From JBCBGF01 sp039820585 (GTDB lineage Bacteria; Pseudomonadota; Alphaproteobacteria; Rhodobacterales; Rhodobacteraceae), in NCBI GenBank assembly GCA_039820585.1, contig JBCBPV010000053.1, positions 1-24,765 of the forward strand: 24,765 nucleotides of DNA, given 5' to 3'. Under the pieces are notes generated by a model. The model made no database searches, was not told the origin of the DNA, and worked only from the letters and a program-made list of their open reading frames with translations. Numbering within the stretch: the first letter of the stretch is position 1; each line of letters starts with the position of its first letter. Shown one piece after another: positions 6,604 through 14,683 of the stretch. The position numbers and the translations under genes are program-made.

Positions 6604-9600
6604 TCCGCCGCCCCAAGTTGAGCGACAATTGAATTTCGCATTGTCTGCCAAAGGCCTGCCGCGCGAAGCTCACTAAAATGCTCTTGCATCGCCTTTAGGG
6701 CCTCTGGGTTTTCTCGAGCCAGGAAGTCGCGCGTCTCCGCATCGCCCAGCGTCGCCTCGTGATAGGCATCGAACAGGTGCGGGCCCACGGCATCGGCCAG
6801 ATGCGCAAACGCTGCCATGTGCTCAAGCGTTGCCGCAATCTCTGCCCCGCCGCGGAAGCCGTGGCGGCGCATACCGGCGATCCAGTCAGGGTTGGCGGCG
6901 CGCGCTTGCACGACGCGCGCGATCTCTTCGCGCAAGGCTCGTGCGCGCGGGCGCTTGGGATCAGTGTTGTCCACGTGATAAAGCGCCGCCGTTCCGCCGG
7001 TCAGCGCCTGCGCTGCGGCAAAGCCTGCCTCATGGGCGGCATAGTCTGAAGCGAGCAGCAGATCCGTCTCGGGCAGGTCTTGCAGATGCACGAAGCTGTC
7101 CGCTGCCCCGACGCGCGCCCGAATGCCAGCGGCGTCCTTGGTGGCCGTGTCGCCGTCCAGCGCCCAACTTGATGCCGCCAGCCAGGCCTCTCCCGCGCGC
7201 CGTCGTCCCTCGTCGGAATAATCATCCAGCGCGTTGCCCAGCCCAAGACCAAAGCTGCCAGGTCGCGGCCCATAGACCCGTGCGGAGGCTGCGCGACCTG
7301 CATATGGATTCCAATCCGCCGCCTCATCGCGCCCCGCCAGCGCCCGAATCGCGGTGGCATATAGCGCCGATAACGTGGGAAACACGTCTCGGAACAGGCC
7401 CGAGACGCGCAAGGTCACGTCGATGCGCGGGCGGTCAAGCTCTGCTATGGGCAGCACTTCGATGCCCGACACGCGCTCAGATCCCTCGTCCCAGACCGGG
7501 CGCACGCCCAGAAGGTGCAGGGCCATCGCGAATTCTTCCCCCGCGGTGCGCATGGTAGCAGAGCCCCACAGGTCCACGATCAGCCCTCGGGGCCAGTCGC
7601 CGTGGTCTTGCAGGTGCCGCCTCACCAGTTCCTCTGCCAACGCCACGCCTTGGGCGTAGGCCGCGCGGGTGGGCACACTGCGCGGATCGGTGGTGTAGAG
7701 ATTGCGCCCGGTGGGCAGGACATCGGTGCGTCCGCGATAGGGTGAGCCGGAGGGGCCAGCGTCTATGCGTTTGCCATCGAGCGCATAAAGCAATGACTGA
7801 CGCTCTGACGCTGCGGCTTGAGCGGTGTCGAACTGATCGCTCGCAGTTGTGGCGCGACCCCAAATGTGCAGGCCGTCGCCGAACTGGCTTTCCTTTAGGT
7901 CGCAAACGAAACGGTCGATGCGGGTGATGGCTTCTGCGGGGCAGGATACAGTTGATAAGCCCAGGTCATCCTCAACACCAATGGCTTGCGCCTCATCCCT
8001 GATGTCGATTTGCAACCTGTCGCGGCGCTTTGGATCCAGTCCGTCGGCGTTCGAAAACTCGTCCAGCAGCGCTTCGAGCCGGGTCATCCGTTCTGGCGCG
8101 GCGGACGGGCGCAGGGGCGGCGGGATGTGACCCAGGGTGACCGCCCCGATCCGGCGTTTGGCCTGAGCGGCTTCGCCCGGGTCGTTGACGATGAACGGGT
8201 AGATCACTGGCATTGCCCCGGTCAGCGCGTCAGGCCAGCAATCGCGCCCCTGGGCCACTGCCTTGCCGGGCAGCCACTCAAGCGTACCATGGGCACCCAC
8301 ATGAACGAGCGCATCGGCTTGCCGGCGCAGCCAGAGGTAGAAGGCGACGTAGGCATGGCGCGGGACGCGGGAAAGGTCGTGGTAGTCGTCGTCACGGGCG
8401 GCGGGCGTGCCACGTTCGGGTTGCAGGGCGACGAGAACGTTGCCCAAGCGCAGGGCGCGGAAGCGGAAGACGCCATCCTGTGCGTCTGGATCATTGTCAG
8501 GGGCACCCCAAGCGTGGTGAAGATCGGCTTGTAGCAGATTGGAAAGATGGGATAGTGCCTGCCTATAGCTACCCACGTCCCAAGTGATCTGCGCAGTTTT
8601 GAGCCGCTCGGCAAGGCGCGCGTCGTTTCCCGCCTTGTACCCAGCCTCCGACAGATCACTCAGGATCGCCTCACCTGAGGCCAGAGCATCCAGCCCAACC
8701 GCATGGGCCATGTTCCAATCCCGCCCCGGATACGTTGACAGCACCATAGCCACCCGTCGCTCTGCCGCTGGCGTTTTTGACAAGCCGTGCCAAGCCGCGA
8801 CCTTGTCTGCCACGGCCTCAATCCGCTCTGGCTCTGCCGCGTGACCGTAGCGGGCAAACTGCAGGTCTGGATCGTGCTGGCCGGGTTCCTTGAACGACGC
8901 CACGCCTGCGAACAGGCGTCCATCGACCTCTGGCAGCACCACATGCATGGCCAGATCTGCGGGTGACAGCCCGCGCTCGGCCTCGGACCACGCCGCGCGG
9001 GTCGACGTGGCCAGCGCCACCTGGAACACCGGCACCCCAGCAGCATCGAGGGGCGACGTGCCTTGGGTGCTTTTGCCGGAGAAGCTGGTGGCATTGACGA
9101 TGGCCGCCGGGGCCAGTGCAGCGATCTGGCGCGCAAGCCAGGGGGCGGCGTCGGGTGCCTTCAGCGATGGCGCGAAAAGGCCCAACACGCGAAAGCCACG
9201 CGCGTCCAATGCCGCGGCGAGCGTTGCGATGGGATCAAGGTCAGCCGCGGCGAGGTATGCGCGATAGAAGCTGATCAACACCAATGGGCGACTATCGGTG
9301 CTGAGATGGGCGAGCGCAGGGCATGTGGGGCCGTGCGCGGGCGTCCAGCCACCGACCGAGGGCAGTGCTTTGCTGCCATGCACCGGGCCAGCATAAAGCC
9401 CTGCGGCCAGCGCCAGTTGCGCCAGCGCCGCTTGGGCGGCAACAGCGCCGCCGGTATCGCAAAGATGCTGCAACCGGCGCAGCGTCGAGGTGGGCAGGGT
9501 CGAGACCTCATCAAGCCGCGGATCTGGGCGGCCATCGGCAGGCAGAACGGCCAACGCCAGGCCTTTGCGCCGGCAGAGCGCCTCGATTTGCTGCAATCCG

Positions 9601-9884
9601 TAGGGCCAATAGGGCACGCCGCCAATCAGGCGGATAAGTATGCCCTTCGCCCCCTCCAGCGTCTGTTCGACATAGGTGTCGACCGACAAGGGATGCTTCA
9701 GCGCAGCGATGTTGGCGAGCCGCAGCGTTGGCAACCGCTCCCGTCCCTGATGCCATGCTGCCGCGAATGCCCCGAGGTCCGAGTCCGAGAAAGACAGTAC
9801 CACCAGATCAGCCGGGCTTTGCCCCAGATCGGTGGGCGTCTCGGTCTCTTCCAGCCCGTGGCTTTCGCGGAAGACGACGTGCAT
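6600..9884 (-). CDS. cobN: Aerobic cobaltochelatase large subunit CobN
   Basis: 1094 residues. CobN binds hydrogenobyrinic acid a,c-diamide and cobalt; with the ATPase subunits CobS and CobT (P. denitrificans naming, not in this window) it inserts Co2+. The BchH/CobN family signature VHVGAHGTLEWLPGK is present at about residues 520-535. Downstream, the blocks VIYPFIVNDPGEAAQAKRR and LIVDLWGSATMRTAGEEFAM are also typical. The length is toward the short end of CobN proteins as I recall them. The ATG at 9884 is taken 4 bases after the cobW stop rather than the in-frame codon at 9917, which would overlap cobW; the ribosome site is weak for both. Confidence 0.95.
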   Translation of the reverse strand: MHVVFRESHGLEETETPTDLGQSPADLVVLSFSDSDLGAFAAAWHQGRERLPTLRLANIAALKHPLSVDTYVEQTLEGAKGILIRLIGGVPYWPYGLQQIEALCRRKGLALAVLPADGRPDPRLDEVSTLPTSTLRRLQHLCDTGGAVAAQAALAQLALAAGLYAGPVHGSKALPSVGGWTPAHGPTCPALAHLSTDSRPLVLISFYRAYLAAADLDPIATLAAALDARGFRVLGLFAPSLKAPDAAPWLARQIAALAPAAIVNATSFSGKSTQGTSPLDAAGVPVFQVALATSTRAAWSEAERGLSPADLAMHVVLPEVDGRLFAGVASFKEPGQHDPDLQFARYGHAAEPERIEAVADKVAAWHGLSKTPAAERRVAMVLSTYPGRDWNMAHAVGLDALASGEAILSDLSEAGYKAGNDARLAERLKTAQITWDVGSYRQALSHLSNLLQADLHHAWGAPDNDPDAQDGVFRFRALRLGNVLVALQPERGTPAARDDDYHDLSRVPRHAYVAFYLWLRRQADALVHVGAHGTLEWLPGKAVAQGRDCWPDALTGAMPVIYPFIVNDPGEAAQAKRRIGAVTLGHIPPPLRPSAAPERMTRLEALLDEFSNADGLDPKRRDRLQIDIRDEAQAIGVEDDLGLSTVSCPAEAITRIDRFVCDLKESQFGDGLHIWGRATTASDQFDTAQAAASERQSLLYALDGKRIDAGPSGSPYRGRTDVLPTGRNLYTTDPRSVPTRAAYAQGVALAEELVRRHLQDHGDWPRGLIVDLWGSATMRTAGEEFAMALHLLGVRPVWDEGSERVSGIEVLPIAELDRPRIDVTLRVSGLFRDVFPTLSALYATAIRALAGRDEAADWNPYAGRAASARVYGPRPGSFGLGLGNALDDYSDEGRRRAGEAWLAASSWALDGDTATKDAAGIRARVGAADSFVHLQDLPETDLLLASDYAAHEAGFAAAQALTGGTAALYHVDNTDPKRPRARALREEIARVVQARAANPDWIAGMRRHGFRGGAEIAATLEHMAAFAHLADAVGPHLFDAYHEATLGDAETRDFLARENPEALKAMQEHFSELRAAGLWQTMRNSIVAQLGAAE

Positions 9885-9888
9885 GGGG

Positions 9889-10944
9889 TTACTCGGCGGC
9901 CTGAGCGGTGGGCGCAAGGATCGCGGTCAACGCGGCGCGGTCGATGTCATCATGCTCTGCGATAACGACGAGCCGACCTGCGCGGGCCTCGGATGGCCCC
10001 CATGGGCGGTCGTATTGGTGCCGCACGCGGGCGCCGACGGCTTGCACCAGCAGGCGCATGGGTTTTCCTGCGACGGCCGCGTAGCCTTTGACCCGCAGGA
10101 TATTGTTTTCCCGTGCCAATCTCTCAATCCGGCCGACCAGTTCGGCGGGATTCGTCAGTTCGGGGATTTCGACCACGATGCTGTCAAACTCTTCATGGTC
10201 GTGGTCATGGTGCCCATCGTGATGGCTGGGGCGTGCGTCTAGGTCATCCTCTGCCGCAGCGCCCAGGCCCAGGATCACGCGGGGATCTACTGCACCTTCA
10301 GCCACTTCGACGACGGGCAACGGGCGGGGGGCCCCGGCGGCAATCACCGCCTTGGCGGCCTCAACACCCTCTGGCCCAGCCAGATCCGGCTTCGTGAGCA
10401 GGATGATGTCCGCACAGGAGATCTGATCTTCGAACACTTCGGAAAGGGGTGTTTCATGGTCGATGGACTCGTCGGCGATACGCTGGGCGTCCACTGCCGC
10501 GACATTCGTCGCAAACCGTCCAGCCGCGACTGCTTCGGCATCCGCTAGCGCAATCACGCCATCGACGGTGATCTTTGAGCGAATATCGGGCCAGTCAAAC
10601 GCCTTCAAAAGCGGTTTCGGCAGCGCCAACCCCGAGGTCTCGATCAGAATGTGATCGGGCCGCGGCTCCAGCGCCATCAACGCCTCGATCGTCGGGATGA
10701 AATCATCGGCCACGGTGCAACAAATGCACCCGTTGGCCAGTTCCACGATGTTTTCCGCCGGACAATCGGGGATCGCGCAGGATTTCAGGATATCGCCATC
10801 CACCCCCACATCGCCGAACTCATTGACAACAACGGCAAGACGCTTGCCCTGCGGGTTTTGCATCAGTTGCGATATCAGCGTGGTTTTGCCTGCGCCAAGA
10901 AACCCGGTGATCACCGTCACGGGCAGTTTTTCGAGATCAGCCAT
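9889..10944 (-). CDS. cobW: CobW, G3E-family GTPase / candidate cobalt chaperone
   Basis: 351 residues. The G3E GTPase features are in order: Walker A GFLGAGKTT (residues 14-22), metal-binding CxCC motif C73-I-C75-C76 in NGCICCTV, LIETSGLALP, and the guanine-specificity motif TKPD. A histidine-rich loop lies at about residues 238-251, with 6 His in HHDGHHDHDHE. The C-terminal CobW_C domain follows (ILRVKGYAAVAGKPMRLLVQAVG). CobW proteins are metal chaperones; here the likely cargo is cobalt for CobN, which is the next gene. The start at 10944 is preferred over 11055, since the upstream part is a shadow of the DUF1636 gene. The ATG overlaps that gene's stop by 8 bases. Confidence 0.95.
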   Translation of the reverse strand: MADLEKLPVTVITGFLGAGKTTLISQLMQNPQGKRLAVVVNEFGDVGVDGDILKSCAIPDCPAENIVELANGCICCTVADDFIPTIEALMALEPRPDHILIETSGLALPKPLLKAFDWPDIRSKITVDGVIALADAEAVAAGRFATNVAAVDAQRIADESIDHETPLSEVFEDQISCADIILLTKPDLAGPEGVEAAKAVIAAGAPRPLPVVEVAEGAVDPRVILGLGAAAEDDLDARPSHHDGHHDHDHEEFDSIVVEIPELTNPAELVGRIERLARENNILRVKGYAAVAGKPMRLLVQAVGARVRHQYDRPWGPSEARAGRLVVIAEHDDIDRAALTAILAPTAQAAE

Positions 10945-11341
10945 CTGTGGCCTCCATTGGGGGAATGCGGGCAATACAGTTCTTGCGGAAGTGTTGAGAG
11001 CGTTCGCGCCAAGGAACGAGACCGTCCGCAGTGGCCTGATAGCGCGCGGCGCCATGAAGGATCATTTCGGCGTCAGCGGTCTCATCAAGGTTGCCGTAGA
11101 CGTAAGACCAACGACCCACCCCGCGCAGGGCAACCGAGCAGCCGTAATCGCAGTTTGAAAGGCATTCGACGCCGCGCACGCGCACGCCTTCGGGCACGTC
11201 GCCCGCCAACAGCCGGTCCAACAGATGCGCGCCGGGCCGGGTGTCATCTTCGGGGATCTCCCGCCCTTTGCGACACTTAACGCAAACCAGCAGGTCCACG
11301 CCCGGCAGTGTTTCTGCAGTATCTTTCACGCGCCCATCCAT
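10937..11341 (-). CDS. DUF1636 cysteine-rich putative metal-binding protein
   Basis: 134 residues; the family has no settled function. The fold is probably thioredoxin/ferredoxin-like. Five cysteines sit in two groups: C20-x2-C23 (LLVCVKCRKG) and C60-x3-C64-x3-C68 (VECLSNCDYGC), a plausible iron-sulfur or metal site. As the first gene behind the cobalamin riboswitch, overlapping cobW by 8 bases, it is probably B12-repressed and likely serves cobalt handling or electron supply to CobG or the cobalt-reduction step. That role is inference. The ATG at 11341 is the first in frame and has no strong ribosome site, which fits translational control by the riboswitch. A GTG four codons later is an alternative start. 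Confidence 0.85.
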   Translation of the reverse strand: MDGRVKDTAETLPGVDLLVCVKCRKGREIPEDDTRPGAHLLDRLLAGDVPEGVRVRGVECLSNCDYGCSVALRGVGRWSYVYGNLDETADAEMILHGAARYQATADGLVPWRERSQHFRKNCIARIPPMEATDG

Positions 11342-11417
11342 ATGGCGGGATCAGGGGTGCAGGCGGGCGGCACACTGCCATCCCGACACCGGCACACCCC
11401 GTCCGGTTTCGTCGTCT
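11342..11417 (-). promoter_or_regulatory. Putative expression platform between riboswitch and first gene
   Basis: Two six-base stems in this leader cannot form together without crossing. Stem A pairs 11346-11351 with 11380-11385 (CGGGAT/ATCCCG) and ends 4 bases from the ATG at 11341. Stem B pairs 11354-11359 with 11395-11400 (GGGGTG/CACCCC). No U-run terminator is seen, so control at translation initiation is more likely than attenuation. The pairing logic is inferred, not computed. Confidence 0.45.
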
Positions 11418-11600
11418 TATGCCGGCAGGTCTCCCGGCTTACGGATGTCAGAGGGGTCCTCTGGCGGGCGCCCGCCTTCCCGGTTCGGTGGAACCAGTGG
11501 CTTGGGCGACCTCTCCGGTCACGGTCGCGGGGGCGGCTGCGTCGGACCGGTTGCCCGATCCCTTGCATTCCCTTTTCACCCGTTTACACGGGCACCAACA
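11418..11600 (-). ncRNA. Cobalamin (AdoCbl) riboswitch
   Basis: Read on the minus strand, the conserved blocks appear in the order expected of the cobalamin riboswitch: GGTGCC (11596-11591), GGTGAAAAGGGAA (11580-11568), GCCCCCGCGACCGTG (11534-11520), the B12-box core GCCACTG (11501-11495), GGGAAGGCG (11481-11473) and GGAGACCTGCC (11434-11424). It leads directly into the DUF1636-cobW-cobN-cobG-H-I-J operon. High cobalamin would therefore repress ring synthesis and cobalt insertion. On the plus strand the same bases form the upstream region of cobO, which does not carry this riboswitch in sense orientation. Confidence 0.95.
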
Positions 11601-11609
11601 TGTCGCCAA

Positions 11610-11636
11610 ATGATCCCGGTCCGCAGGGGCTGTCAA
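11610..11636 (-). promoter_or_regulatory. Candidate sigma-70-type promoter for the riboswitch operon
   Basis: The minus strand shows a perfect -35 TTGACA (plus 11636-11631), a 15-base spacer, and GATCAT (11615-11610), which matches the TATAAT consensus at 4 of 6 positions. Initiation would fall near 11603, a few bases before the riboswitch begins. The placement is good, but the spacer is short and the -10 box weak. Confidence 0.45.
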
Positions 11637-11653
11637 GCGCAAGGATGATCCAG

Positions 11654-12262
11654 ATGGAAGACGTCGCCGCCCGTCACAACGCGAAAATGAAGAAGATCAA
11701 GGCCGCGCGGGACAAGATGATGGCCACCAAGACCGAGGAAAAGGGCCTGATCATGGTCCATACCGGGTCGGGCAAGGGCAAGTCGTCGTCGGGCTTCGGC
11801 ATGGTGATGCGGTGCATTGCGCATGGGATGCCCTGTGCCGTCGTGCAGTTCATCAAGGGCAATTGGCAGACGGGTGAAAAGACGTTTCTGCGCGAGCGTT
11901 TTGCGGAGGAGTGCCGGTTTTTTGTGTCGGGCGAGGGCTTTACATGGGAGACGCAGGACCGCGACCGGGATGTGGCGGCGGCGGAAAACGGGTGGCGGAT
12001 TGCGCAAGAGCAGATCCTTGACCCCGAGATCCAGTTCGTGCTGCTCGATGAGATCAATATCGCGCTGCGCTATGAATATCTTGATATCGACACGGTGGTG
12101 GAGTTTCTGCTGACGCAGAAACCCGCGATGACGCATGTGTGCTTGACCGGGCGCAATGCCAAGCCGGAGTTGATTGAGGCGGCTGATCTGGTGACCGAGA
12201 TGTCGCTGGTCAAGCATCCCTTCAAAGAGGGGGTGAAGGCGCAAAAAGGCGTTGAGTTCTAG
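11654..12262 (+). CDS. cobO: Cob(I)yrinic acid a,c-diamide adenosyltransferase
   Basis: 202 residues from this start. It transfers the 5'-deoxyadenosyl group of ATP to Co(I) of the corrinoid. The N-terminal ARHNAKMKKIKAARDKMMATK is typical of CobO/BtuR/CobA. The P-loop is HTGSGKGKSSS (residues 36-46), a serine-rich version of the usual GKGKT form. VLLDEINIALRYEY and the C-terminal TEMSLVKHPF are also conserved. The start is set by AAGGA (11641-11645) 8 bases before the ATG at 11654. In-frame ATGs at 11645 and 11600 exist, but the latter lacks a ribosome site and would place coding sequence over the opposing promoter. cobQ follows after 7 bases. Confidence 0.94.
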   Translation: MEDVAARHNAKMKKIKAARDKMMATKTEEKGLIMVHTGSGKGKSSSGFGMVMRCIAHGMPCAVVQFIKGNWQTGEKTFLRERFAEECRFFVSGEGFTWETQDRDRDVAAAENGWRIAQEQILDPEIQFVLLDEINIALRYEYLDIDTVVEFLLTQKPAMTHVCLTGRNAKPELIEAADLVTEMSLVKHPFKEGVKAQKGVEF

Positions 12263-12269
12263 GCGCGCC

Positions 12270-13715
12270 ATGCCCGCATTGATGATCCAGGGCACTGGCA
12301 GCAATGTCGGCAAATCGATGCTGGTCGCCGGGCTATGCCGCGCGGCTCGAGCGCGTGGAATCAGCGTGGCGCCGTTCAAACCGCAAAACATGTCGAACAA
12401 CGCTGCCGTGACAGAGGATGGCGGCGAGATTGGGCGGGCACAGGCGTTGCAGGCGCTGGCCTGTGGGTTGCAGCCGCACACGGATATGAACCCGGTTCTG
12501 TTGAAGCCCGAGACGGATGTGGGCGCACAGGTCGTGGTGCAGGGCAAGCGGCGGGCCACAGTGAAGGCGCGGGAGTATTCGGCTTTGAAGCCTGAGTTGA
12601 TGGCGCCGGTGTTGGAGAGTTTCCATCGTTTAAGTACCGCCCACGATCTGGTGCTCATCGAAGGCGCGGGCAGCCCGGCAGAGGTCAACCTGCGCCAAGG
12701 TGACATCGCGAACATGGGCTTTGCGGAGGCCGCGGATGTGCCCGTTGTGCTGGCTGGCGATATCGACCGCGGCGGTGTGATTGCCCAGATGGTGGGCACA
12801 CAGGCGGTGATGTCGCCTGAAGACGCAGGCCGTGTCGCGGGGTTTCTCATCAACAAGTTCCGCGGGGATCCGCGCCTCTTTGACGATGGGTATGCGTTGA
12901 TCAAAGAGCGGACGGGATGGCCAGGGGCGGGCGTACTGCCGTGGTTCCCCGACGCCTGGAAGCTGCCCGCCGAAGATGCGTTGGACATCGCTGCACCGTC
13001 CCGCTCAGAGGGCTTGCACATCGTCTGCCTCCGCCTCAGTCGGATCGCGAATTTCGATGATCTGGACCCGCTCGCGCAGGAACCCGGCGTTCGGCTGACG
13101 ATGCTTGGCGCGGGCGAGGCGTTGCCGGGCGATGCGGACCTGGTGATCATCCCGGGCAGCAAATCGACGCGGGGGGATCTGGCGTACCTGCGCGCGCAAG
13201 GCTGGAATGTTGATCTGGCCGCGCATCACCGGCGCGGGGGGCAGATCCTTGGGATCTGCGGCGGGTATCAGATGCTGGGGCACAGCGTGGATGACCCCGA
13301 AGGTATCGAAGGCCCACCCGGACGGGATCCGGGCTTGGGGTTGCTCGATATCGAAACAGTGATGACGGCGGATAAGCGGTTGAGTGAAGTGACGGCCACC
13401 CATGGGGCGACGGGTGCGCCGATGTCTGGCTATGAAATCCATATCGGGCGCAGCGAAGGGCCCGATCGCGCGCGCCCCTTTGCCCACGTGGCGGGCCAGC
13501 CCGAGGGCGCCATCAGCGCGGATGGTTTGGTGCAAGGCAGCTACCTGCACGGCATGTTCCGCGATGACGGCTTTCGCGCGGCGTGGCTTGCCGGATTTGG
13601 TGTGACGGCGGGGGCGCAGGGCTATGGCGCCTCGGTCGAGGCCACGCTTGATGCCCTGGCGACCCATATCGAGACGAATCTGGACGCGGACCGCCTATTC
13701 GGCTGGGCGCGTTAA
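12270..13715 (+). CDS. cobQ: Cobyric acid synthase (glutamine-hydrolysing)
   Basis: 481 residues, full length. It amidates the b, d, e and g carboxylates of adenosylcobyrinic acid a,c-diamide. The N-terminal synthetase domain has the P-loop QGTGSNVGKS (residues 7-16) and PFKPQNMSNNAAVT. The C-terminal class I glutamine amidotransferase domain has nucleophile Cys330 in LGICGGYQMLG and the catalytic His427 in GSYLHGMF. The ATG at 12270 is used; a TTG at 12252 in the same frame would overlap cobO and is less likely. The 3' end overlaps the convergent cobC by 21 bases, with no terminator between. Confidence 0.96.
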   Translation: MPALMIQGTGSNVGKSMLVAGLCRAARARGISVAPFKPQNMSNNAAVTEDGGEIGRAQALQALACGLQPHTDMNPVLLKPETDVGAQVVVQGKRRATVKAREYSALKPELMAPVLESFHRLSTAHDLVLIEGAGSPAEVNLRQGDIANMGFAEAADVPVVLAGDIDRGGVIAQMVGTQAVMSPEDAGRVAGFLINKFRGDPRLFDDGYALIKERTGWPGAGVLPWFPDAWKLPAEDALDIAAPSRSEGLHIVCLRLSRIANFDDLDPLAQEPGVRLTMLGAGEALPGDADLVIIPGSKSTRGDLAYLRAQGWNVDLAAHHRRGGQILGICGGYQMLGHSVDDPEGIEGPPGRDPGLGLLDIETVMTADKRLSEVTATHGATGAPMSGYEIHIGRSEGPDRARPFAHVAGQPEGAISADGLVQGSYLHGMFRDDGFRAAWLAGFGVTAGAQGYGASVEATLDALATHIETNLDADRLFGWAR

Positions 13716-14675
13716 AGCCGCCTCAAGGCGTGCATAATGGGCGGTGCGGCCGGGCAGGCCAATGCGTAGCCAGGTATCGGAATAGAGGAAACGACGTGTC
13801 CAGATCCGGCGGCTGGCGAGGTGGTCCTGCGCGGCCAGAGCATTCGGTGTGGCATAGGTCCGAAACAGCGCGGTGCCCCCGACAAGGCCCCATCCGGCCG
13901 CGGTGGCCAGTGCGTCCACCCGCGCGGTCTCTCGCGCCAACCGCTTGCAGGTGCGGGCGTGCCAGATCGGATCAGCCAGCGCCGCCTGACCCGCCGCAAT
14001 CGCCGGGCCACTGACCCCCCAAGGGCCGGTGAGCGCCGTCAGACGCTCGGCCAACCCCGTCCCGGTCAACGCAAAGCCCAGGCGTACGCCCGCCAGCCCG
14101 TAGAACTTCCCGAAAGAGCGTTCCACCACGATCCGCTCGGTCTCTGGCGTGATCTGCGGGGCCAGCGACAGCTCCGGCGTGGGATCGGAAAAGCTTTCGT
14201 CCACTACGAGCACACCGACGTATTGCGCCAGTGCGATCAGCGCCTCGGGCCGGTGGGTGCGGCCATCGGGATTGTTGGGGTTCACTACAATCGCCAGGTC
14301 GGCGCCAGCCAGATCATCCAGGCGCGCCACTTCGACGACACTCCACCCAGACGTCCGCAATGCTACGGCGTGTTCGTTGTAGGTGGGGCCGAGCACGCGC
14401 GCGGTGCCGGGGGCCAAAAGGCGGGGCACAAGCTGGATCGCCGCCTGAGCCCCGGCCAGTGGGACGATCTCGCCCGCTGTGTCGTAGGCGCGCCGTGCCG
14501 CATCCACCAGCGCCGACATGTCGCTTTGCGTAGGCAGGGCAGTCCAGGCGCGCGGGGGCATCTCTGGCACCGGATAGGGGCGGGCGTTGATCCCGGTCGA
14601 CAGGTCGATCCAGCCTTTGGCGGGCCCCCCATAGGTCGCCACCGCCCAGTCCAGATTGCCACCATGATCGCGCAT
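13695..14675 (-). CDS. cobC: L-threonine-O-3-phosphate decarboxylase (CobC; CobD in Salmonella naming)
   Basis: 326 residues of a class I/II PLP aminotransferase-fold decarboxylase. It makes (R)-1-amino-2-propanol O-2-phosphate from L-threonine phosphate. WIDLSTGINARPYPVP at the N-terminus is a clear CobC/CobD signature. VVNPNNPDGR binds cofactor, and the PLP lysine is Lys190 in ERSFGKFYGLAGVRLGF. The ATG at 14675 is preferred because GAGGG lies 5 bases upstream; a GTG at 14687 is in frame but has no ribosome site. It follows cbiB by 8 bases, and the upstream kinase supplies its likely substrate. Confidence 0.93.
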   Translation of the reverse strand: MRDHGGNLDWAVATYGGPAKGWIDLSTGINARPYPVPEMPPRAWTALPTQSDMSALVDAARRAYDTAGEIVPLAGAQAAIQLVPRLLAPGTARVLGPTYNEHAVALRTSGWSVVEVARLDDLAGADLAIVVNPNNPDGRTHRPEALIALAQYVGVLVVDESFSDPTPELSLAPQITPETERIVVERSFGKFYGLAGVRLGFALTGTGLAERLTALTGPWGVSGPAIAAGQAALADPIWHARTCKRLARETARVDALATAAGWGLVGGTALFRTYATPNALAAQDHLASRRIWTRRFLYSDTWLRIGLPGRTAHYARLEAALTRPAE

Positions 14676-14683
14676 CGCTGCCC

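Noticed and set aside
11225..11653. N-terminal extension of cobO upstream to 11225, or the ATG at 11600
   Set aside because: The extension runs antisense through the riboswitch and promoter, has no ribosome site, and does not resemble CobO N-termini.
11633..13162. Long minus-strand open frame (509 codons) opposite cobO and cobQ
   Set aside because: It is a shadow frame in GC-rich DNA; the plus strand encodes two clear families and the antisense translation shows no family pattern.
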